From: Bacteroidales bacterium
Lineage (GTDB): Bacteria > Bacteroidota > Bacteroidia > Bacteroidales > SMBSF77
Reading direction: 5' to 3'
Length of the DNA: 6,544 nt
Assembly: GCA_021106655.1 (NCBI GenBank)
Contig: JAIOTT010000130.1
Span: 1-6,544, forward strand
A program made the position numbers and the translations under genes. This document shows, piece after piece, positions 1 to 5,615 of the stretch. The notes beneath the pieces are model-generated. The model made no database searches. It saw nothing but the letters and a program-made list of their open reading frames with translations, and was not told the DNA's origin. Position 1 is the stretch's first letter. Each line of letters starts with the position of its first letter.

Positions 1-8
1 ATTTAGCT

Positions 9-43
9 GCATAGGGCATGGAGCACAGAGCATGGAGCAAATC
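9..43. repeat. Degenerate heptad tandem repeat
   Basis: Five consecutive 7-nt units each begin with GCA: GCATAGG (9-15), GCATGGA (16-22), GCACAGA (23-29), GCATGGA (30-36) and GCAAATC (37-43). The phase is exact, with no insertions, although the units vary. No open frame of significance covers it. It resembles the short tandemly repeated sequences known from intergenic DNA of several bacterial groups; its function is unknown. Confidence 0.7.
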
Positions 44-77
44 TTCTTTCTTTAGGGGGCATCCTTTTAATATAAGT

Positions 78-266
78 TTAGTATACAATTAGTTTTTCAA
101 CTTTAATACAATAATTGCTATTACTTATTTTCATGTAATATATCCCTTTGGGAAATTTTGAAACATCTACCATTAGGTTTCTTTTATTATTTATTTGATA
201 TTTAATTATATCCTCCTGAATATTAAAATAAAATTTAGCCCATAAACTTAGTGGTACTTTGTGCAA
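78..266 (-). pseudogene. Remnant of a T9SS-secreted protein: C-terminal sorting domain only
   Basis: This minus-strand frame of 62 codons ends in a pattern typical of the type A sorting domain of type IX secretion substrates (Por secretion tail family). It has VDVSKFPKGIYYMKI at residues 33-47 and a final KLIVY directly before TAA, as full-length substrates usually end. Residues about 11-32 (from KFYFNIQ) fit the preceding strand and 'YNIQG' turn of such domains, although the usual Gly is replaced by Glu-Asp. The domain in intact proteins directs cargo through the outer membrane and is removed or used for surface anchoring. Here nothing precedes it: the ATG at 266 lies within a CTTTGTG repeat, the frame closes with a stop at 288-290, and there is no signal peptide or cargo domain. 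I read it as the tail of a degraded or truncated gene; the recognisable part is about 78-236. A functional small protein is unlikely. Confidence 0.6.
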
Positions 267-341
267 TCCTTTGTGTATCCTTTGTGGTTAATCTTTTTTT
301 ACCACGAAGTAACGCAAAGTACATCACGAAGGGACACAAAG
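257..341. repeat. Inverted cluster of CTTTGTG / CACAAAG words
   Basis: The left arm has CTTTGTG three times, starting at 257, 269 and 280. After a spacer with a T run (294-300) the right arm has the complementary-sense words CACGAAG (303), CGCAAAG (313), CACGAAG (325) and CACAAAG (335). Spacing is 10-12 nt throughout. The reverse complement of 257-290 aligns with 300-341 with gaps and substitutions, so the block is a loose palindrome. It abuts the broken T9SS remnant and lies downstream of thiL. No coding capacity is apparent. It could fold as RNA, but a terminator role is not supported for thiL because the T run is on the plus strand. Confidence 0.65.
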
Positions 342-380
342 AAAACCATAATATTATCACTATTTATTTTGCTTATAAAT

Positions 381-408
381 GATTTGGGATTTATGAAGAT
401 CGAAGATA
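381..408. repeat. Second heptad repeat cluster
   Basis: Two adjoining heptad pairs keep a 7-nt phase: GATTTGG (381-387) with GATTTAT (388-394), then GAAGATC (395-401) with GAAGATA (402-408). It lies in the short gap just downstream of the thiL stop codon. The word differs from the GCATGGA cluster at the left edge but the period is the same. It is short, so chance is a real alternative. Confidence 0.4.
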
Positions 409-437
409 ACCAGAATTCGCCGAACTTCAAACAAGCC

Positions 438-1478
438 TTACCTCAACGCATCCCAGCCTTGTGCTTTTATTGGAACTGAAGTGCCAGAACCGGAAATAAG
501 ATTTGTTCCGGTATCCTTCCCTGTCATATGACCTATTACTGATAACCCCATGACATCTTTTATTTTTTCATAATCGTTATGACTGACAGTAAAAAGCAAC
601 TCATAATCCTCACCTCCGTTAAGAGCACAGGTTGTCGGGTCAATAGAAAACTCTGTTGCAGCATTTATAGTAGTTGGATCTAATGGTATTTTTTCCTCGT
701 AAATAGTACATCCCAGCTCCGATCCTGTGCAAACATGCAATATCTCTGAAGCCAGTCCATCAGAAATGTCAATCATTGATGTTGGTAAAACCTCAATCCC
801 TTCCAATACTTTTTGAATGTCAGTTCTTGCTTCAGGCTTCAATTGCCTGCCAACAATATAATCATAGCCTTCAAGATCGGGTTGCATATCAGGATTTGCT
901 TTAAAAACCTGCTTTTCCCTTTCCAGTAATAGCAATCCTGTATATGCGGCACCAAGATCTCCTGTTACAACAAGCAGATCTCCTTCCTTTGCGGTATTTC
1001 TGTATACAATTTTTTCTGTATCGGCTTCCCCGATCACTGTTATCGATAAATATAAGCCCGAAACGCTTGAAGTTGTATCCCCTCCAACAAGATCAACATC
1101 ATACTTTTCACATGCAAGCAAAATGCCTGAATACATCTCTTCAATTGCTTCAACAGAAAACCTGCTTGAAACCGATATGCTAACAGTTATCTGATTTGCT
1201 TTTCCATTCATTGCAACAATATCAGAGATGTTAACGACAACTGCCTTATAACCTAAATGTTTCAAGGGAGTATAAGTAAGATCAAAGTGCACACCCTCAA
1301 TAAGCAAGTCAGTCGATACCAATGTAACTTTATCCTTGTTTTCAATAACAGCTGCATCATCTCCAACTCCTTTGATTGTTGAAAGATTTTTAATCTTAAT
1401 ATTTTTTGTGAGATGATTTATCAAGCCAAACTCACCAAATTCATTTAGCTCTGTTCTGTTTTCTTTATTCAATGTCAT
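438..1478 (-). CDS. thiL: Thiamine-monophosphate kinase
   Basis: ThiL phosphorylates thiamine monophosphate with ATP to give thiamine diphosphate, the last step of cofactor synthesis, in the cytoplasm. The 346-residue product has the usual length and the motifs of the PurM/AIR-synthase-like fold in order: GEFGLI (15-20), the metal-binding GVGDDAAV (37-44), STDLLIEGVHF (55-65), NISDIVAM (83-90), GGDTT (132-136), TGDLG (172-176), DISDGL (237-242) and GGEDYELL (288-295). The acidic residues expected to hold Mg2+ and phosphates are present in these motifs. The ATG at 1478 is preferred because the protein then begins about 14 residues before GEFGLI, as in relatives. A Bacteroidetes-like -7 box lies just upstream at 1507-1514. 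The gene is divergent from sufB. Thiamine synthesis uses Fe-S enzymes and persulfide sulfur, so a functional link to suf is conceivable, but nothing in the sequence shows co-regulation. Confidence 0.95.
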   Translation of the reverse strand: MTLNKENRTELNEFGEFGLINHLTKNIKIKNLSTIKGVGDDAAVIENKDKVTLVSTDLLIEGVHFDLTYTPLKHLGYKAVVVNISDIVAMNGKANQITVSISVSSRFSVEAIEEMYSGILLACEKYDVDLVGGDTTSSVSGLYLSITVIGEADTEKIVYRNTAKEGDLLVVTGDLGAAYTGLLLLEREKQVFKANPDMQPDLEGYDYIVGRQLKPEARTDIQKVLEGIEVLPTSMIDISDGLASEILHVCTGSELGCTIYEEKIPLDPTTINAATEFSIDPTTCALNGGEDYELLFTVSHNDYEKIKDVMGLSVIGHMTGKDTGTNLISGSGTSVPIKAQGWDALR

Positions 1479-1506
1479 GGTAAAGTACTTTATCTTGTTA
1501 AGAATG

Positions 1507-1514
1507 CAAAATTA
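1507..1514 (-). promoter_or_regulatory. Candidate -7 promoter element for thiL
   Basis: On the minus strand this reads TAATTTTG, matching the Bacteroidetes -7 consensus TAnnTTTG. It sits 28 nt upstream of the thiL ATG, which implies a short leader. No good -33 TTTG box is visible at the expected distance, so the call rests on one half of the promoter and its position. Confidence 0.4.
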
Positions 1515-1580
1515 TGAAATTTATTAAACTAGCTTTAGTGATATTTAGTGTTTTAGTATTTAATAGCATAAAAATAGAAC

Positions 1581-1614
1581 ACTGATGACACTGATTAGAC
1601 TGATTTTCACTGAT
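1581..1614. repeat. ACTGAT words at 9-10 nt spacing
   Basis: Four perfect ACTGAT words begin at 1581, 1590, 1599 and 1609, a spacing of 9, 9 and 10 nt, with variable bases between them. The block is non-coding and lies between the two candidate divergent promoters. Sequences of this style are scattered in intergenic DNA of many Bacteroidota; the function is unknown. Confidence 0.65.
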
Positions 1615-1651
1615 TAATCTTTGCAATCTATGACAAATCCATTAAATAATT

Positions 1652-1711
1652 GCCACAGATTACACAGATAAGAATTAAGATAAAATCTGTTCTAATTAGC
1701 GAATTCGCGGT
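1652..1711. repeat. ACAGAT and AATTAGCGA/ATTCGCGGT words at 9-nt spacing
   Basis: ACAGAT occurs at 1655 and again at 1664, exactly 9 nt apart, in the context GCCACAGATTACACAGAT. A few tens of bases on, AATTAGCGA (1694-1702) is followed at once by ATTCGCGGT (1703-1711), again a 9-nt step. The words differ from the ACTGAT block nearby but the period is the same. ACAGAT at 1664 and the reverse-sense ATCTGT at 1685-1690 could pair, making a small dyad. Confidence 0.5.
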
Positions 1712-1778
1712 TAATCTTCTATTTAAGTACAGAATTAATTTTTTTCTAAAAAATCACTATAATAACATTAAATTTATC

Positions 1779-1786
1779 TATATTTG
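1779..1786 (+). promoter_or_regulatory. Candidate -7 promoter element for the suf operon
   Basis: TATATTTG followed by CAGC fits the Bacteroidetes -7 consensus TAnnTTTG closely. It ends 43 nt before the sufB ATG, giving a predicted leader of roughly 35-40 nt that is A-rich near the start codon, as is usual in this phylum where Shine-Dalgarno sequences are rare. A -33 TTTG box is not evident about 20 nt upstream, so regulation by an activator or an alternative start site is possible. Confidence 0.55.
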
Positions 1787-1829
1787 CAGCGTTATTTATA
1801 TTAAATCTAAATAAAAAAGAACTTAGCAA

Positions 1830-3278
1830 ATGAATGCAAAAAAAAACAGCATCATTGACGAAGTTACACAGGGTGAATACAAATATGGATTTGTAACTGA
1901 TATTGAAACTGAAGTTGCTCCCAAGGGACTGAATGAAGATATAATCCGCTTTATTTCCACAAAAAAAGAGGAACCGGAGTTTATGCTGGATTTTCGTCTT
2001 AAAGCTTTTGCACGATGGCAGAAGATGAAAATGCCTGATTGGGCTCATTTGAATATTCCTGCCATCGACTTTCAGGATATAATTTACTATGCAGCTCCAA
2101 AAAAGAAAAAAGAACTTGAGAGTCTTGATGAAGTGGATCCGGAATTATTAAAAACCTTTGAGAAGTTAGGTATTTCGCTGGAGGAACAAAAAAGATTAAG
2201 CGGTGTTGCTGTTGATGCTATTATTGATAGCGTTTCTGTAAAAACAACCTTCAGCGACACTCTGGCAGAGTTGGGAATAATTTTCTGTTCATTCAGTGAA
2301 GCTCTTCGTAATCACCCTGATCTTGTAAAAAAATATGTTGGTAGTGTTGTTCCATATTCAGATAATTATTTTGCTGCACTGAATTCAGCTGTATTCAGTG
2401 ATGGTTCCTTTTGTTACATCCCAAAAGGAGTTAAATGTCCTATTGAATTATCAACATATTTCAGGATTAATGCAGCAAATACAGGCCAGTTTGAAAGAAC
2501 TCTCATAATTGCTGACGAAGGAAGCTATGTGAGTTATATGGAAGGTTGTACTGCTCCTATGCGTGATGAAAATCAATTACATGCTGCCGTTGTGGAGATA
2601 ATCGCATTAAAAGATGCTGAAGTAAAGTATTCAACAGTACAGAATTGGTATCCTGGCAGTAAAGAAGGTAAAGGAGGAATATACAATTTTGTGACAAAAA
2701 GAGGAATTTGCAAGGGAGCTAATTCAAAAATTTCATGGACACAAGTTGAAACCGGCTCTGCTGTGACATGGAAATACCCAAGTTGTATACTGGCAGGTGA
2801 TAATTCAGTCAGTGAATTTTATTCCGTTGCGGTAACAAATAATCATCAACAGGCCGACACAGGTACGAAGATGATACATATTGGGAAAAATACTAAAAGT
2901 ACAATAATCTCAAAAGGTATCTCAGCAGGATTCAGCAATAATACATACAGAGGGCTGGTAAGGATTGCAAAATCAGCTATTAACTCGAGAAATTATTCTC
3001 AGTGCGATTCTCTTTTGCTGGGGGATAAATGTGGTGCTCATACTTTCCCTTATATAAATGCACTCAACAGGTCATCAATAGTAGAACATGAAGCAACCAC
3101 TTCAAAAATTTCCGAAGATCAATTATTTTATTGCAATCAAAGAGGTATTGATCCTGAAAATGCGATAGGCTTGATTGTTAACGGATATGCCAAAGAGGTG
3201 CTTAATAAGTTACCAATGGAATTTGCTGTTGAGGCTCAGAAATTGCTTTCGATAAGCCTGGAAGGAAGCGTGGGTTAG
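1830..3278 (+). CDS. sufB: Fe-S cluster assembly scaffold protein SufB
   Basis: SufB is the main scaffold subunit of the cytoplasmic SufBCD complex: it receives persulfide sulfur and, with SufD, hosts the nascent Fe-S cluster. The 482-residue product is full length for the family and co-linear throughout. It starts with the conserved EVTQGEYKYGFVTDIET stretch (residues 11-27), continues with the WAHLNIP and DIIYYAAPKKK segments, and then the beta-helix core. Residues by analogy to E. coli SufB are present: Cys392 in SQCDSLLLGDKCG corresponds to Cys405, and Glu419-His420-Glu421 (EHE) to 432-434, a constant offset of 13. The C-terminal helical segment (NKLPMEFAVEAQKLL) that contacts SufC is intact. 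The ATG at 1830 gives the normal N-terminus. It is the first gene of the operon; an unusual 133-bp gap follows it before sufC. Confidence 0.97.
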   Translation: MNAKKNSIIDEVTQGEYKYGFVTDIETEVAPKGLNEDIIRFISTKKEEPEFMLDFRLKAFARWQKMKMPDWAHLNIPAIDFQDIIYYAAPKKKKELESLDEVDPELLKTFEKLGISLEEQKRLSGVAVDAIIDSVSVKTTFSDTLAELGIIFCSFSEALRNHPDLVKKYVGSVVPYSDNYFAALNSAVFSDGSFCYIPKGVKCPIELSTYFRINAANTGQFERTLIIADEGSYVSYMEGCTAPMRDENQLHAAVVEIIALKDAEVKYSTVQNWYPGSKEGKGGIYNFVTKRGICKGANSKISWTQVETGSAVTWKYPSCILAGDNSVSEFYSVAVTNNHQQADTGTKMIHIGKNTKSTIISKGISAGFSNNTYRGLVRIAKSAINSRNYSQCDSLLLGDKCGAHTFPYINALNRSSIVEHEATTSKISEDQLFYCNQRGIDPENAIGLIVNGYAKEVLNKLPMEFAVEAQKLLSISLEGSVG

Positions 3279-3356
3279 AAGTACTTCAAGTATTTAAATT
3301 GCCTTAAGTCCGTAAAGTTGTTATAACTTAAAGTATTTTAAATACTCAAGGCACTT
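3279..3356 (+). repeat. Long imperfect inverted repeat between sufB and sufC
   Basis: Two 31-nt arms, 3279-3309 and 3326-3356, flank a 16-nt loop. The reverse complement of the left arm matches the right arm at 24 of 31 positions by hand alignment, with an uninterrupted 10-nt core TTTAAATACT. The arms also consist of loosely repeated 10-nt blocks resembling GTACTTCAAG. It starts directly after the sufB stop codon. No U-tract follows, so a strong intrinsic terminator is not indicated; an RNA processing, stability or attenuation element, or simply a dispersed repeat, are the alternatives. Confidence 0.65.
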
Positions 3357-3411
3357 GCAAGCAAAAAAGGAGAGCGACATAATTAAGGAAAAACAATAAA
3401 TAATACAAATA

Positions 3412-4152
3412 ATGCTAAGTATAAAGAATTTAAAAGTATCGATAAACGAAAAGGAAATATTAAAGGGACTCAGTCTGGAAGTAAATGCTGGTGAGATACA
3501 TGCAATAATGGGTCCTAACGGAACGGGTAAAAGCACGCTTGCCTCGATTATTGCCGGGCGTGATATTTTTAATGTTGATAGTGGTGAAGTTATTTATAAA
3601 GGCAAGAATCTTCTGGAGATGGCGCCTGAAGTCAGAGCATGTGATGGTATCTTTCTTGGGTTCCAGTATCCTGTTGAGATTCCGGGTGTAAGCATAACGA
3701 ACTTTCTGCGAACAGCTATGAATGAGCAACGAAAATATCGCGGACTTGAACCTATTACCGCCAAGGAATTCTTTGCAAAAATGGAGGAAAAGAAAAAGCT
3801 TGTTGAGATACATTCAAAACTTACCAACCGTTCAGTTAATGAAGGCTTTTCGGGAGGTGAAAAGAAAAAAAATGAAATATTCCAAATGGCAATGCTTGAA
3901 CCTGAACTAGCTATTCTTGACGAAACAGATTCCGGTCTGGATATTGATGCACTCAAGATAGTTGCGAAAGGTGTTAATTCCTTAAGAACAGAAAATAACG
4001 CATTTATTGTAATAACGCATTATCAAAGATTGCTTGATTATATAGTTCCTGACTTTGTACATGTTTTATATGAAGGGAAGATTGTAAAAACAGGTGGAAA
4101 GGAACTAGCCTTTGAACTGGAAGAAAAAGGATATGAATGGTTAAAAAATTAA
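3412..4152 (+). CDS. sufC: Fe-S cluster assembly ATPase SufC
   Basis: SufC is the ABC-type ATPase of the SufBCD complex; ATP-driven dimerisation is thought to rearrange SufB and SufD so that the cluster can form. The 246-residue soluble protein has the family length and all nucleotide-binding elements: Walker A GPNGTGKST at 34-42 with Lys40, Q-loop Gln85 in GFQYPVEIPG, the SufC-type signature FSGGEKKKNEI (146-156), Walker B and D-loop LAILDETDSGLD (167-178) with catalytic Glu171, and switch His203 in ITHYQRLL. There is no transmembrane segment, as expected. The ATG at 3412 places the first beta strand normally. A purine-rich AAGGAGAG at 3367-3374 is about 40 nt upstream and too far to be its ribosome-binding site. 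sufD follows after 27 nt, suggesting co-transcription. Confidence 0.97.
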   Translation: MLSIKNLKVSINEKEILKGLSLEVNAGEIHAIMGPNGTGKSTLASIIAGRDIFNVDSGEVIYKGKNLLEMAPEVRACDGIFLGFQYPVEIPGVSITNFLRTAMNEQRKYRGLEPITAKEFFAKMEEKKKLVEIHSKLTNRSVNEGFSGGEKKKNEIFQMAMLEPELAILDETDSGLDIDALKIVAKGVNSLRTENNAFIVITHYQRLLDYIVPDFVHVLYEGKIVKTGGKELAFELEEKGYEWLKN

Positions 4153-4179
4153 TCAAGATCTTATTATCAAACTCAACTT

Positions 4180-5604
4180 ATGCAACCTCTGGTAAAAAAT
4201 AATATTCTCAAGGAAAAGATCATCGGGCTTTCACGTGAAAACCGGGAAGATATAATTGGTTACGACACCCCTGACATCACTAAAATAAGGGAACAAGCAT
4301 TAAGTAAATTTGTTGATCTCGGATTTCCTGATCAGTCTGTTGAAGAATGGCGTAATACAAATCTTGATAATGCATTGTCATATGACTATAATCTTGCTTT
4401 TCATCCGGTAAAAAAAATTACCAATATTGAAAGTATTTTTAAATGTAATGTCCCTCATCTTAATACTTTGCTTTTACCATTATTGAACGGCTGGCATGTA
4501 TTTATGGGCGAAGCTTTAAAAACGCTTGAAGATGGAACAATAGTTGGCAGCTTTGCACATGCAATAAAAAAATATCCGGAAATTATCGGAAGACATTTCT
4601 CTAAATATTCGGGTGCAGGCAAAAATGGGCTTGAAGCACTTAATACAGCTATCGCGCAAGATGGAATATTTATCTATGTTCCTGAAGGTGTTGAGGTAAA
4701 ATCACCGATCCAGATTGTCAATATCATACGGCCGGAGTCCAATATTTTTGTTCAGGCCCGTAATCTTATCATACTTGGGAAAAACAGTAAACTTACTCTT
4801 GTTCATTGTGATGATTCTTATAATTTGCTACCTGGTTTTTCCAATACAGTAACGGAAGTATTTATTGGTGAGAATGCTAAACTCAATCATAATAAACTCC
4901 AGAATATTAACAATGATTCAACAATAATTAATTCAACTTATTTTCATCAAAAATCAAACAGTAAGCTTTTATATAATGCCATTTCACTAAATGGAGGCTT
5001 GATCCGCAATAACACCTATGTTAAACTCAATGGTGAGGGATGTGAAACAAATATTCTGGGATTATACCTGATGGATAAAACACAGCATATCGACAATTAC
5101 ACTTACATAGATCATGTGAAACCAAATTGTAACAGCAAAAAACTCTTTAAAGGTATACTTGATGAAAAAGCCACAGGAGTATTTAACGGACATGTACATG
5201 TAAGAAGAGATGCACAAAACACAAATGCTGTTCAGAAAAATCAAAACATCCTATTAACTGACACAGCAAAAATAGACACTAAACCTTTTCTTGAAATATA
5301 TGCTGATGATGTTAAATGTAGTCATGGTGCTACTGTTGGACAACTGAATACTGAAGCTTTATTTTATATTCGATCCAGAGGTATAGAGGAGAGAAATGCC
5401 GAGTTATTATTGATGTATGCCTTTGCAGCCGAAGTTATCAATCACATTTCTATTGATGCTCTTAGAGACAGGATTGATGATATGGTAAAAAAACGACTCA
5501 GAGGTGAATTGTCTGTTTGTGATCAATGTGTGCTGCATTGTTCAAGTCAGGAACAACCTGTACAGTTCGACATAGATATGAGCTTATTAAAAACAAATAA
5601 CTAA
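4180..5604 (+). CDS. sufD: Fe-S cluster assembly protein SufD with cysteine-rich tail
   Basis: SufD is the SufB paralogue that completes the SufBC2D scaffold and takes part in iron entry and cluster nucleation at the SufB-SufD interface. The 474-residue product has the SufD layout: a variable helical N-terminus with EEWRNTNL (55-62), a central right-handed beta-helix (about 150-380) including GVFNGHVHVRRDAQ (333-346), and the conserved KCSHGATVGQL (379-389) in which His382 corresponds to the E. coli His360 implicated in cluster assembly. The C-terminal helices (YIRSRGIEERNAELL to RLRGEL) that bind SufC are present. Beyond them is a 30-residue tail with Cys447, Cys450 and Cys454 (CxxCxxxC), which E. 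coli SufD lacks as far as I recall. The ATG at 4180 follows sufC by 27 nt; sufS starts 11 nt after the stop. Confidence 0.95.
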   Translation: MQPLVKNNILKEKIIGLSRENREDIIGYDTPDITKIREQALSKFVDLGFPDQSVEEWRNTNLDNALSYDYNLAFHPVKKITNIESIFKCNVPHLNTLLLPLLNGWHVFMGEALKTLEDGTIVGSFAHAIKKYPEIIGRHFSKYSGAGKNGLEALNTAIAQDGIFIYVPEGVEVKSPIQIVNIIRPESNIFVQARNLIILGKNSKLTLVHCDDSYNLLPGFSNTVTEVFIGENAKLNHNKLQNINNDSTIINSTYFHQKSNSKLLYNAISLNGGLIRNNTYVKLNGEGCETNILGLYLMDKTQHIDNYTYIDHVKPNCNSKKLFKGILDEKATGVFNGHVHVRRDAQNTNAVQKNQNILLTDTAKIDTKPFLEIYADDVKCSHGATVGQLNTEALFYIRSRGIEERNAELLLMYAFAAEVINHISIDALRDRIDDMVKKRLRGELSVCDQCVLHCSSQEQPVQFDIDMSLLKTNN

Positions 5605-5615
5605 AAAATTTAACA

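Larger units (their letters stand above)
1479..1829. other. Divergent thiL-sufB intergenic region
   Basis: These 351 bp contain no gene I can support. The edges hold one candidate promoter for each flanking gene (1507-1514 minus strand, 1779-1786 plus strand). The centre (about 1581-1711) is occupied by short words repeated at roughly 9-nt spacing. I see no tRNA, riboswitch or clear dyad operator. In particular I do not recognise a TPP riboswitch ahead of thiL or a convincing IscR-type site ahead of sufB. Confidence 0.7.

Noticed and set aside
257..341. CRISPR array or other direct-repeat array in the repeat blocks
   Set aside because: There is no conserved 25-37 nt repeat with similar-length unique spacers, and no cas gene; the units are 7-12 nt and degenerate.
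261..479. Plus-strand frame of 72 codons across the CTTTGTG block and the thiL 3' end
   Set aside because: It runs through repeat sequence and antisense to thiL, has no recognisable motif and no promoter; it is an incidental open frame.
944..1183. Plus-strand frame of 79 codons within thiL
   Set aside because: It is wholly antisense to a well-conserved ThiL segment and rich in Leu and Gln, as a shadow frame would be.
1746..2048. Minus-strand frame of 100 codons over the sufB 5' end
   Set aside because: It overlaps the sufB promoter and its conserved N-terminus on the opposite strand; no family resemblance.
3279..3356. Intrinsic terminator after sufB
   Set aside because: The stem is AT-rich with several mismatches and no U-tract follows; the downstream genes belong to the same pathway and lack a clear promoter of their own.
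3367..3374. AAGGAGAG as a ribosome-binding site for sufC or a small upstream gene
   Set aside because: It is about 40 nt from the sufC ATG, and no downstream start gives more than a few codons before a stop.
3460..3956. Two minus-strand frames of 117 and 120 codons opposite sufC
   Set aside because: Both are antisense to the Walker A to Walker B region of SufC; Ser- and Phe-rich shadow translations without motifs.
5605..5615. A sufS start at an ATG further inside the gene
   Set aside because: The first internal ATG would remove the conserved N-terminal segment (DFPIL, NAATTQKP); GTG at 5616 gives the usual N-terminus and an 11-nt gap from sufD.
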